Shown in pieces: positions 53,483 through 64,000 of a DNA stretch of 64,000 nucleotides. The stretch covers positions 84,197,895 to 84,261,894 of the forward strand of contig CM056995.1 in NCBI GenBank assembly GCA_029891345.1, read 5' to 3'. This stretch comes from Dryococelus australis. Taxonomy: Eukaryota > Arthropoda > Insecta > Phasmatodea > Phasmatidae. Below the pieces are notes generated by a model. That model ran no database searches, was not told where the DNA came from, and was given only the letters and a program-made list of their open reading frames with translations. The position numbers and the translations under genes are program-made. Numbering within the stretch: the stretch's first letter is position 1; the number at the start of each line of letters is the position of its first letter.

Positions 53483-53490
53483 GCTTAGAC

Positions 53491-53950
53491 CTAACCCAAC
53501 TGTCCTTGACAACCTAAGCCCATGGGAGAGAGTTCAAGTAACCTGCCATATAGAGACACCAGCCTTACCAGTTCCCATACCAGAACTATTCACACCACCA
53601 GTCAAATTCGTAGATGTTACTCACTCCATGCTGTTAACCTACCTAAGTGGAGAATAAGTCTCATATGGTATAGCCAACCTGTGGATTAGGGGATTCCAGC
53701 TCACAGAGTCAACCCGCACAACCACCAGTGCCAACGACCACCTGCCCACCAGGTCCAGGTACCAGCCCCAGCGCATCACCTCCAGCGCCACAGCAGGTCC
53801 AGTAGCTTCCACACGCCACCTGTCACCCAGGTATACAAGTGAGTGGTTCCACCTATACATAAAATTGTGCTTGTCGTCCCTGACTTTGTGCCCAGGCGGA
53901 AAGCCACACGGCCAGTTCTCTACATTGGCTGGACTCCTGTTCTGCGCTGC
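53491..53950 (+). mobile_element. Family C Gypsy leader fragment
   Basis: Matches 43930-44290 and the reversed copy at 26640-27000, including 'gtcacccaggtatacaag', 'tgactttgtgcccaggcgga' and 'ccagttctctacattgg'. It carries no other element parts. The hAT end at 53482 directly abuts it, so the hAT probably inserted into this older fossil. Confidence 0.6.
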
Positions 53951-54395
53951 AATAAAGAGTTCAAACTCATCCCTGTGTGTTTGCCCTCACATCCACGAAA
54001 ACACTTGGGCTGTGACGGACGTCACGCGTCAGTAGTGTTAAAAAACTGGAAATGATCTTGTTTTCTCCCAGACTTTTTACATGCCCCACGAGTTTCACAC
54101 ACTTTACATAACTGGTTATTTCGTTTCTACCACCGTGTGTTATAATAAACTCACTCCTACACATGGTATAAAACACAAATTTTTGCCCTTTTGAGACTTT
54201 ATATACATGGAAAATCTGCACTCTACTTTTTTGTTTAAAGTACGTAAAACCCTCTTAAATTTTTCTGCTTTACTAAGCTTTAAAAAGTTTGGACTTGGTC
54301 TATTACAAATACACAATTTTACCCTTTAAAGAAGTTTTCCTGCTTAATAAGCAATGGTTTATTTTTCAGTATTTTACTGAAACGTCTTAACAGGG
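53951..54395. other. A/T-rich stretch, nothing recognised
   Basis: No gene or family match that I can support. Confidence 0.5.
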
Positions 54396-56200
54396 TGAGA
54401 CGTGCAGCTTATACTACAATTAACTACAATTACGACTCATCACTCTTCACGTGAAGTATACCTTTACTTCAACCTATATAACACTTGTTACCGCAAACCA
54501 ATACAAGGTTGTTGCATGCCACTTAAATCTACTGAGCGGCCGAACACGTGACTACAAGGTTACGCAACCAGCGAGCACATTGCCTCCCCCCCCCCCCACC
54601 CAGTCGCTGAGTGCCAACAAGCTGTCAGCCACTTCGGGCGTGGCCGTGCGCCACCAAAGATCCGCAAAGCCAAGAACGTTGATGAGAGGGTTCTCACCTC
54701 CCATGCCAGCCTCACGGCAGAAAGACATCACACGCCTTTCCTGCACCCCGCCACAGTCTAGGCGACTTCCCGTGCGCGACGGGGTACCAGCACTCATTTG
54801 TATTCTTCTCAAGAGTTAACCCCGAGCACTCCTTAGTGCTGAGGCCTACAGCGAACCTCGAGTCTTCAGTAACCATCGCTGCTACTCTCTGCGACGACAG
54901 TTTTCAACACCCATCGAACACAAATATACCATGCTACTTTAACTTTAACTTCTTTTTGTCTCTTCCAGACACCCACAATTAGACAGCTTTAATTCAGTAG
55001 ACATATGTTCAGTTTTCTAGTTCACTTTACCTCTAGCCTAGGACCAGGTCGCCTACACCTGGCTAATGTTGATTTACCTTCAGTACTCCGTCTGCTTGGT
55101 AGGACGATAGCACGAGTCACGAGTGTTTATTGAGTCCTCAATAAATACAACTTCGTTCTCTATCCTAACGCTTTTATTTCTAGAGTAACGTCTATTTCGC
55201 CCGCTAGGAATAATTCCACTGTACACTGCCGACAGAAATGAGGAACTTTTTAAATCATAACTAGCTTGACTGAGGCCTTCTTCTGGGGACCTCCAGTCTG
55301 GTAACACACCCATTAGACGGCCGCCTGTTGCTTCCTACTACCCCGAGCACCCAGGTGCCGGAGGGAAGGAACAGTGAGCCACAACCACTAGAAATACTTT
55401 CCATCAAGGAGAGACAGCAAGCCTAGGTTATATCACCTACCAGAGAACCTGGGTGCTGGAGGCGGTATTGGCCTGGGTATTGCAACCTGGCCTTGGCTGG
55501 ATATCACATCCAGTAATAGCATTGGTGACCCACACGGGTAAATGTCTCCGATCTGCCAGCTAACGTGGAGGATCAGTGGGGACTCTTTCCGAACTTGTGC
55601 CATGAATCAGTGTTATAGGGGCATAGTTTCTTGTCCGAAGTGCATGACGTACCTTGTTCAGCAGAGAACCAAACTCTATGACTTATAAGATAAGGCATTG
55701 CCGAAGGTGTAGTGGAAAAACGATTGCTCATCTAGCTGCCAAACAGCGGAGTACCTTAGCTTCTATGCAGGAAAGACAGGCGGAATGGGACCACGTCGCC
55801 TCACTGAGATTGCGGGCATTCTCGACTGACCACGTGGTACAATATATATATATTTCCCACCGCACGTCCGAACCAGTCCCGACTACAACCCTGTGCTAAG
55901 GGGTCTAGTATACAGGACTGAAGATAGGTACAGACTAGCAAAACCTAGATTCTGGAGTCAAGAGTCAGCAGCCTGGAACTTGGAGTACGTTGTACAACAA
56001 CTTAGTACAACATAATCTATCCAAGGACTGAAGCACCGGCTTTGCTCAGCCATCAAACCCACGTTACTAACAGACCGAAGACCTTCAGAGTAAGTCAGGT
56101 TAACTAACACCTCCCGTGAGCTACCAATAACCGTGCACTTGGTCTAGGCAATAAACCTAGACTATCGTGCCATACAGTCAGTAACCGGGCACGCGTCAAG
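54396..56200 (+). repeat. Family A LTR, 5' LTR of copy 3
   Basis: About 1.8 kb, aligning end to end with 61995-63731. It contains a C-run near 54586, the inverted cccgtgcgcgacgggg just after the TATA position, and the poly(A) hairpin at 55123. Confidence 0.85.
55123..55148 (+). terminator. Poly(A)-signal hairpin of copy 3 5' LTR
   Basis: GTGTTTATTGAG, loop TC, CTCAATAAATAC: eleven Watson-Crick pairs plus one G-T pair around AATAAA. Confidence 0.7.
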
Positions 56201-56208
56201 TGATTTTC

Positions 56209-56226
56209 TGGTGCCTAACGTGGGGC
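56209..56226 (+). other. Primer-binding site for tRNA-Lys
   Basis: TGGTGCCTAACGTGGGGC differs from the classic tRNA-Lys(1,2) primer site TGGCGCCCAACGTGGGGC at two of 18 positions and lies just after the 5' LTR, where reverse transcription would start. Confidence 0.8.
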
Positions 56227-56424
56227 GTCAAACTATTAACTGTACGCAGCGAACGGCAGAACTAGATCAACCAGGACCTGGAGAACTAAGGGTCAAACCC
56301 GGAGAAATCAAGCGGTCTTCGTGGAGTCCAAGAAACACCCCGTGGCACCCATTTCCATTAATACGTCAGCTTCAGAGATCAACGCCACCACAGGCAAAAA
56401 CTGTGACCCTGAGCATGACATACC

Positions 56425-56750
56425 CAAATCACAGTGTAGCCATGCCAACTGTCCAGGTAGTGGCTCACTACGAATAGAATGTACCTATTGCGCCAAGACG
56501 TTCCATCATGTATGCCTAGGCTAATCTGACGAGGCTCATGAGACAGAAGGGTTGAAATACAGATGTGAAGCCTGCTGCCAACATCCTACTAGCTTCTGTA
56601 ACGAAATCACTTGCCCCGGCCGAGGCATTAACCATGTATGGTTCACGCCATGCAGAAAAAACCATACCATCACCTGTGCATAAGATGACCCGACAAACAC
56701 GTCACAATGCCAGGGATGGCCTATCAGTGCGAGAGGTGCCAACGAAAGCA
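56425..56750 (+). mobile_element. Paired PHD-finger-like modules in Gypsy fossil A3
   Basis: The first module (56434-56576) has C-x4-C, nine residues, C-x2-C (CTYC), four residues, H-x2-C (HHVC), sixteen positions, C-x2-C, an exact PHD layout apart from the wider first pair. The second (about 56600-56745) repeats the plan (CNEITCPGRGINH start), with some ligand positions lost. Both start C-x4-C followed by PG.G, so the second looks like a tandem copy of the first. They lie upstream of gag. This is part of a broken element. Confidence 0.65.
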
Positions 56751-59084
56751 TACCGCTCACTCCTGCTGGTCAAAACCATCACATATTTATATATAACCTG
56801 GAATGCCACCCGGCCACCCAGCAACCAGGAGAGACACGATATTCAAATTACAGATTTTGCAGGCCGACCTCATGAGGATCCGGTAGCCTTTACACAAGAG
56901 TGTGAAAAGGAGTTCAGTGAGACGACCAGCCTAACAATGGGTAGACAGGGCCCAGTTATGTTTAAAAGGCCACCCTTAACATGGTGGGAATGGTATGGCA
57001 AGTTCCAGACCGATTGGAAACAGTTCAGCAATAGACTTGCTGCTGAATTGACTGGTGAGGTGTTAGCTCGACTAACTACGCAATTCTATAGCCAGACCCA
57101 GGCACCCACCAACAAAGTCAAAATATTCATATGTTGTAAAGAACAGATGTTTCAAAGCATGTTCCCCGGAGTCGATGAAGCTACAGCAGTCCGGTCAATT
57201 AGCCGAATGCTGCTGACTAGCCTAAGGAACATCCTCTTGACGGTTAAGCCCACAACCCTGGACGAGCTGATCGATCGTGCACGGAAAGCAGAGCAAAATT
57301 TTGCGACACAAGCAAGTCTTGAAAAACCCACATAGACAAAAGTCCAGGAGATACGAGCTCCACTGGTCGCGTCACTCAAGAATGCACCAACTCCACCTAC
57401 CCACATGGCGTTCGTACCGAAATGCTAGTTCTGCCCAGAGAACTAATGGAATAAGGAGTGCCCCAAGAAACCAGAGGGGTCTGCCATTCCACCCAACAAG
57501 GTCAATTGAACGCCAGCAACCGTACCATGAAAACAGACTCCCGGAGACAAGATGGGAAACGCCGCCGCCAGGGTGCGAAGCAGGCCGCCACCACCAGACC
57601 ACAAGGGCCCATCATCATCCAGGGTTTAAATGAGGAACCATCAGTCCCCATAGCCTCTCACATAGAAGTCGAAATAAAGGGGAACAGAGTGCTGGCGCTA
57701 CTTGACTCAGCCACAACTGGGAACTTCATCCAAAGCAACTTCCTGACAACAGAACAACTAGTGGATATGCGGCCCCAAAAGAAAATAGTGCGATTGTCCC
57801 AGCACGATACTACTCTACGGGTTCATGGCCAATTTACCCTAACAGTAAATCTGCACCGCCTCTTGGCGTCAACCGAATTCATAGTATCACCTACACTTTC
57901 CGAATTGGTGATACTAGGTTGCCCATGACTCCGGCAACAATAATGCATCATAGACCATTGTATCTACGCCTATCGATCCCACCCGCATTAATCACAAGCT
58001 TGGTGAGACGGAATTTAACCAGCTACACCTAGAATTAAACGAACATGCTACTGTATTTGGACAAGGGGGGCTGTTACGTTAGACGAGGTCGATCCAACAT
58101 GAGATCTGAACGGCAACTGACGTCCCCGTATACACCCGACCCTACAGGATGTCAGCACGCCGCCATGACTTAATCATGGAACAAGTCAACAACATGAAGG
58201 ACCAGGGGATTACGGAACCTTCAAATTCACCTTACAATTCCCACGTGGTCCTCGTCCCAAAGAAAGACTGAAAACTTAGATTCTATGCTAATTATAAGGG
58301 TCTAAACAAAGTGACACACACTATCGCCCCCCAGCTATTGACTTGACTCATACCCTCCATGACATTGGCAAAGATAAAATCTTTAGTACCCTGGATATGG
58401 AGTCCGGATACTGGCAGATTGCGGTACACCCAGAGAGCCGCAAGAACACGGCATTCACTACACCCCAGGCTGAAACCCTCAAATACATAGTAATGCCATT
58501 TGGGTTGAAAACGTCCCTGCTACTTTCCAACTCCTCATGTCCACAGAGGTACTGACAGGTTACATCTCAGAGTTCTGTTTCGCATACCTCGATGATATAA
58601 TCATCTATTCCAATAGCTGGGAGGAGAACCTGGAACACCTACAGCGAGTTTTTGAACGTCTGTAACTTCATGGAATGACTTGCAAGCTGTTAAAGAGCTT
58701 AAGTCATCCATAGACTACTTAGGACATGTCGTTTCACACAAGGGAAACTTCCAGCAACAGAACTTTATACGTGCCATCGAAGAGGCCAACGAACCTACAA
58801 ACAAGCAACAACTACAACGGTACCTAGGTCTGTGCAACTGGCTATGCAATTTCGTACCAAACATTGAACAACACATGGCACCACTTCACCTGCTCCTCGA
58901 GAAGGACACTCGTTGGCGATGGGGACCAAAGCAATAACAAGCTTTTAACAATCTGAAGGTCAGCTTCGCAAACATCAGACAACCCCACCATCCACAAGGA
59001 GATCAACCGTTAATCCTACAAACAGACGCGTGTCAAAATGGTCTAGGCACTGTTTTATATCAACAAGACAAGAATACATTGACC

Positions 59085-59454
59085 CGAGCTCCGTGTCACC
59101 CGTCGGTAATATTAGGACTGGCGACACTGCATGGTGTTCGACAATAACTTATACAACTCAAGAACCACTGAACCGATTACGACAAAACAAAGTGTAGTAT
59201 TTAACAAATTAGATCAGGAAGACATATATATTATCAAATATGAGAATTAAATTGTTATTAATAAATAAATAACAAATTACTATAAATTAAATTGAAACTA
59301 ATAAATAAAACAAATTAATATGAATTGAACAGAATACTGTAAATTAAAGTATACTATTTATTATGACATATGAGAAGTGGAAAAAAACTCTTCTGTTGTC
59401 TATCAATACCACGGACATAGTACAAACACAGCAACCGCATGAAACCTCCTAAAC
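59085..59454. other. A/T-rich insert within Gypsy A3
   Basis: About 370 bases of 'aataaataaataac' and 'aattaaattg' type text interrupt the element between RNase H and the 3' tail. No termini or family recognised. Confidence 0.45.
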
Positions 59455-59599
59455 AGTGGTCAAGGTCGTCCCAACTTCCACAAAGCCAACCACTGTTCCT
59501 GCAGACGATGATCTGCAACCGGCGTCGAGTGTAGCCTACGGCAGTGCTCTCCGTCGCAACCTCCTGCTATTCAGGAACCTTCACACTTTTGGCGCCGTT

Positions 59600-60075
59600 T
59601 GGACAAGAGGCCCGTTCTGCCTCCCGCTCAACTGGTCGCCGATGATTGGAGCGTCGAGACCGTCGATGCCTTATACTACCCGATACCGGGTGCAACTCCC
59701 ACAGTCAAGGTTGAGACCTCTTTCCCTTGCTCGCACTGCCTCGCCACAGGACCTGGACATCAAGACCGTCGACGCTTCCAACTACCCAGCCCTACAGCGA
59801 GACGCACCACCCGTAGCAGAGGTCTAGCGCTGTGATCCGCAGCTCCCTTGGGCTACCACAACATGCGCCGAGACCGTCGACACCTACCTCTACCCCTCAA
59901 CTGGAGCAACACACCTGCAGTGGAGGTAGAGAGTTCTCTCCCTACCACTGCCTCGTCATGGGACCTGGACATCGAGACCGTCGATGCCTCCAACAACCCA
60001 GCCATACGATGGGATACGTCTGCAGGCAAGGTGGAGAGTGGTCCCCTGCCACAACTCCTTGTCCTGCGCCAGCAG
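59600..60075 (+). repeat. Higher-order tandem repeat, 106-bp units in 212-bp pairs
   Basis: The core gagaccgtcgatgcc occurs at 59656, 59762 (aagaccgtcgacgct), 59870 and 59974: spacing 106, 108 and 104. Units 2 and 4 share 'gggacctggacatc' just before the core, and units 1 and 3 share other flanks, so pairs were duplicated. In the open frame each unit gives an ETVDA-like motif. Confidence 0.85.
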
Positions 60076-60329
60076 AGAAACGTCCTGCCCTACGGGTAGT
60101 AACTCGTGCAGTCGGGGTGCAGGACCCTCATGTGTCACTCCCCCACACTGCCTCAACGTCCCTTGTAGCTGTGCCCTCCCCCAGTTCTGGCAGAACAGAT
60201 GCCATGATTGAACGTGCTGAACCAAGGCGCCTAATGCCACCTCATGCCACCAAGGCAAACTCAATATCTGACCAGTACCGAGAATCACCGTGACGACCTA
60301 TGTCAAGGTACACGTGGCCGTACCCACTG

Positions 60330-61977
60330 CATGCTTAACTACGTCCCAGAGGCAAGCCAGCTCAACCAAACCTAGACGAACACAAGTAAGTACAGTGCTC
60401 GACGAAGGGAGACACAGGGAGTTGTAAACCACTACGAACAGAACATTACAGGACTCGTTACAGATTTGTAGGAAATAGTGACATTTAATCAAACCCACCT
60501 GTCAAAGACAGTGAGATAGGCAGAGACACACACATTTAGGCTATATTAAATATTGTGTATCCAGTATAAGTGCCTACCCGGTGGCTGTCATCAAGCGGGA
60601 GAAGAGTAGGAACAGGTGGGTTAATGCAACAAATTGTTATTTAGACACTCGACTGTGTGCAAACTGAACTCAGAAATACAGCAGTCATTACACTGTACGT
60701 AATTAAAGCCAGTGAAAACAGACATTTACACCTCACCGACGACAAGGTTCCATAAGAATAAGTGGCCGACAGCCCACATATAATAGTAGTATTACTTACA
60801 GATGCTCACCACAGTGTCGGTAATTACTACCAATAGTGCCAGTGATAGTTGAAGACAGAGACTTCGACGAAATACATGTTAGACTTAGCCTAAGATAAGA
60901 ATAGACTCCTGCAAAGAAATTAGTAATTTTAGATTTTTTAAATAATGTTTTGATGTGTAGGTACACCTTTAAATATTACCTTCAGTTTCTACGGTGTACA
61001 TGTGAAGGTCACCTACAAGAAGAATGCAGTTTTGTAGGACTGTATTTTTATGTTATGCTTTTATTTGCTCGCATTTTTCTAGTGTATTTGTTTTGTTTGC
61101 AATATCTTGTGCACCAACTCAGTATTAAACCAAAACTCCCATGAACTCACAATGGTAAAACCTGGTAAAAGATATTTTAACTTCCAAATATCGCAGTGTT
61201 ACGTACGTAAATTTAAAATGACCAACGTATGCCGATTGCCAGCATTTCATGCATGTGTTTAAAGTGCACCCGCATTGTTCGTTTAACCGGTCAACCCAAG
61301 TGTTGAAGGGTCTGCGGTTACCGAACTATAACCCTGTCACACATAACTGTTTAGCTTGCTGTGCGACCCAAGGTTCCCTGAAAGATTTTAGTTTTCTTTA
61401 TAATCACCACAGCAAACTTCAGAAGAGTTAGTGGCGTCTCACAGCTTCCGTGAGTAAGGTTTGAACATACGTATTTTATTCCCCTTCATTTTTTGCATGC
61501 CGTCATATTTATGTATTTTTTATTTCAGGTTCTTCTTGTATTTTCTCTTGTAAATATCTACAGTGATTCACTGAGTGTTTGTCAGTGGCATGCAAAAATA
61601 AAGTAGGCTGGTGGGACACCCGATAATCCGCGGCACTCCTGACAATCTCTGCAACAGGGGGGAAAAACACATTCGCAGCATCAACGAGCACCGTACCACC
61701 TGGGCGAGGGGCGGAGAGAGGAAGTCCACCTGCCACAAGAGAGACAGAGGTACTGCTTCCACATCAAACGCTTCTCGATTTCGCCAGCCGACCCGAGCGC
61801 ATAGAGCGAGCGCCGCTACAGCAGTCAAGCACCCAACACTAAGGGTCCCACCTACCAGATGAAAATTTTTTTCTTCCCAACTTTCCTCGCTACTCCTACC
61901 AAGACCTTCCATAGAGGAAGGCCTACGCCTTACTCTGCCACTTTTCACGACGAGTTTTCATCAAAACGGGGAAACGT
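60330..61977. other. Long 3' untranslated-looking part of Gypsy A3
   Basis: No recognised domain. An open frame on the + strand at 61611-61862 is Arg/Thr/Ala-rich and unassigned. ttttgatgtgta at 60946 resembles ttttgatgtgtg at 49835 in the family C fossil, suggesting a shared 3' region. Confidence 0.45.
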
Positions 61978-61990
61978 GGAAGGGGGGGAC
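61978..61990 (+). other. Polypurine tract
   Basis: ggaagggggggac immediately precedes the 3' LTR start at 61995, where second-strand synthesis of a retroelement is primed. Confidence 0.75.
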
Positions 61991-62366
61991 GAATTGACGT
62001 GTGCCACTTATATTACTATTAACTACGATTACGACTCGTCGCTCTTCACGTGAAGTATACCCTTACTTCAACCTACGTAATAGTTGTTACCGCAAACCAA
62101 AACACAGTTGTTGCGAGCCGCTTAAATCTACCCCATGGGCGAACACGTGGCTACAAGATTACGCAACCAGCGAGCATGCCGCCTGAACCCTCCTCCCTCG
62201 CTGAGTGCAAACAAGCTGTCAGCCACTTCGGGCGTGGCCGAGCGCCACAGAAGATCCACGAAGCCAAGAATGTTGACGAGAGGGTACTCACATCCCATGC
62301 CAGACTCATGGCACAAGGACATCACACGCCTTCCCTGCACCCGCAGCAGCAGCCTAGACTGCTGAC

Positions 62367-62374
62367 TATATAAG
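62367..62374 (+). promoter_or_regulatory. TATA box of family A LTR
   Basis: TATATAAG in gactatataagtccgtgcgc, about 370 bases into the LTR. Copy 1 has TACATAAG at 815 and the A-prime LTR has TATATAAG, with the same type of GC-rich 'ccgtgcgc' sequence after it. Confidence 0.65.
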
Positions 62375-62720
62375 TCCGTGCGCGACGGGACTCTAGCACT
62401 CATTTGTATTCTTCTCAAGAGTTAACCCCGAGCACTCCTTAGTGTTGGGGCCTACAGTGAACCTTGAGTCTTCAGTAACCATCGCTGCTACTCCCTGTGA
62501 TGACGACGGTCTTCGACACCCATCGAACACCAATATACCTTGATACTTTAACTTCTTTTTGTCTCTTCAAGACACCCGCAATTAGACAGCTTAGTTCTGT
62601 AGATATATATTCAGTTTTCTAGTTCACTTTCCCTCTAGCCTAGGACCAGGTCGCCTACACTGGCTAATGTAGCTTACATTCTGTACCCTGCTTGGTAGGA
62701 GATAGCACAAGTCACTGTGT

Positions 62721-62738
62721 TTATTGAGTTCTCAATAA
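62721..62738 (+). terminator. Poly(A)-signal hairpin of copy 3 3' LTR, shortened
   Basis: TTATTGAG, loop TT, CTCAATAA: eight perfect pairs. The outer part of the stem is lost in this copy, as is the last A of AATAAA. Confidence 0.6.
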
Positions 62739-63731
62739 CCAACTCGGTTCTCTATCCTAACGCTTTTATTTCTAGAGTAACATCTATTTCGCCCACTAGG
62801 AATAATTCGCACTGTGCAGTGCTGACAGAAACCAGGAACTTTTTAAATCCTAGCTAGCTTGACTGAGGCCCCCTTTCTGGGACCTCCAGTCTGGTAACAC
62901 ACCCATTAGACAGCCGCCTGTTGCTTCCTTCTACCCCGAGCACCAGATGCTGGAGGGAAGGAACAGAGGAGTCACAACCACTAGGAATACCTTCCACCAA
63001 GGAGAGACACTAAGTCTAAGTTATATCACTTACCAAAGCACCTTGATGCTGGAGACGGTATTGGCCCAGGGTATTGAGGCTTGGCCTTGGCTGGATATCA
63101 CATCCAGTAGTACCATTGGTGGCCCACTTTCCTCAATGTTTCTGATCTGTCCATTAACATGGGGGATCCATGGGACTCTTACCGAAATTGTGCCACGAAT
63201 CAGCTACTGGACATACACTATTATCGGGGAAAGTTTCTCGTCCAGAGTGCACGACGGGTCTTGTTCAACAGCGACCCAAACTCTATGACTTATAAGGCAC
63301 AGCCGAAGGCATAGGGAACAAAAGATTACTCCTCTAGCTGCCAAGCAGCGGAATACTTTAGCTCCTCCTACGCAGGAAAGACAGGCAGAATGGGACCGCG
63401 CCGCCTCACTGAGATTCCAGACAACCACCCTGTGCTGAGAGGTCTTGTATACAGGACTGAAACTAGGTACGGACTAGCAAATTCTAGATTCTGGAGTGAC
63501 GAGTTAGCGGCCTGGAATTTGGAGTACGGTGTGAGACAACTGTACAACATAATCTAACCAAGGACTGTAGCACCGGCTTCGCTCAGCCATCAAACTCATG
63601 TTACTAACTGACCGAAAACCTTCAGAGTAAGTCAGGTTAACTAACACCCATCAGCTACCAATAACCATGCACTTGGTCTAGTGCAATAAATGTCAACGAT
63701 CGTGCCATAGTCAATAACCAGGCATGTGTCT

Positions 63732-64000
63732 AGGGTATCACTGTAATGCTTTTTGTTTAATTTCTCATTTTAAAACAAGTTAAAACTGCACATGAAGTAA
63801 ATCACAAAATACATCAGTAAAAATCCTCAGTTCAGATATTGCCACTACTGTTAACCTAAAATCATAATGTGAAGAAAATGCTCACAAGTTACCATCAGCT
63901 ACATGTCATACACAAGTCACGTTAGAATGATTTTTGGGAATATTTTGTTATTTTACAGGCGAAAAACACGTAAACACCTTGCTTTAAAAGCAAACGATGG
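63732..64000. other. A/T-rich flank, nothing recognised
   Basis: Sequence after the 3' LTR, probably ATP13A1 intron; no exon seen. Confidence 0.45.

Larger units (their letters stand above)
54396..63731 (+). mobile_element. Two-LTR Gypsy fossil, family A, copy 3
   Basis: About 9.3 kb. Parts: 5' LTR (54396 to about 56200), tRNA-Lys primer site (56209-56226), paired PHD-like modules (56425-56750), gag (about 56840-57330), protease (about 57640-57960), reverse transcriptase (about 58150-58920), start of RNase H (about 58960-59080), an A/T-rich foreign insert (about 59085-59450), 3' tail with tandem repeats (59455-60330), a long untranslated-looking stretch (60330-61975), polypurine tract (61978-61990) and 3' LTR (61995-63731). 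Integrase is not seen. AGGG flanks both ends (54392-54395 and 63732-63735), a possible target duplication. Well over ten breaks. The two LTRs look roughly 85-90 percent alike by eye, so the insertion is old. Confidence 0.88.
61995..63731 (+). repeat. Family A LTR, 3' LTR of copy 3
   Basis: TGACGTGTGCCAC start after the polypurine tract; end near GGCATGTGTCT. It has TATATAAG at 62367-62374, the inverted ccgtgcgcgacgg next to it, and a shortened poly(A) hairpin at 62721-62738. Confidence 0.85.

Noticed and set aside
42000-64000. Search for N-terminal ATP13A1 exons on the minus strand
   Set aside because: None of the long minus-strand frames resembles the N-terminal domain or TM1-3. Very short exons cannot be excluded by eye.

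Overview
The window is animal nuclear DNA, probably from an arthropod with a large, transposon-rich genome. It is A/T-rich and intron-bearing. It is packed with decayed Gypsy and BEL/Pao LTR elements, hAT and TA-target DNA transposons, and microsatellites. An insect-type envelope fossil is also present, which fits an arthropod but does not name a species.

The only host gene I can support is on the minus strand: seven consecutive exons of the P5A-type ATPase ATP13A1 (yeast Spf1), at 41991 down to 15290. All seven have GT-AG borders, and their phases join without a stop into 410 codons. They run from the TM4 motif PPELP through the DKTGT phosphorylation site and the nucleotide-binding domain to GDGTND. 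The first and last parts of the protein are not seen. The introns flanking the seen exons are therefore at least 22 kb (42-64 kb) and 15.3 kb (1-15.3 kb), provided no short exon was missed. In effect the window may be one gene interior filled with repeats.

Layout: 1-0.4 kb is a (GA)n repeat plus unassigned sequence. 0.4-7.7 kb is a Gypsy fossil (family A, LTR about 1.8 kb) carrying a nested hAT, followed at 7.7-8.6 kb by an envelope fossil. 8.6-15.3 kb holds scattered DNA-transposon remnants and LTR-like stretches. 15.3-42 kb carries the exons, whose introns hold hAT elements, MITEs, a BEL gag fossil, a family A LTR, a reversed family C fragment, a BEL integrase fossil and a full-length hAT with a perfect 8-bp target duplication. 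42.3-49.8 kb is a Gypsy fossil (family C). 49.8-51.6 kb is a reversed, diverged long LTR. 53.0-53.5 kb is a ZBED5-like hAT tail. 54.4-63.7 kb is a two-LTR family A Gypsy fossil with a recognisable tRNA-Lys primer site and polypurine tract.

The most unusual signals are these: a tandem pair of PHD-finger-like Cys/His modules ahead of gag in the family A Gypsy fossils; a hairpin that encloses the AATAAA signal in the long LTRs and shows paired base changes between copies; a higher-order 106/212-bp tandem repeat in the 3' region of the 54-64 kb element; and a copy-variable tandem repeat just downstream of the TATA box in family C LTRs. All retroelements here are old, broken fossils.
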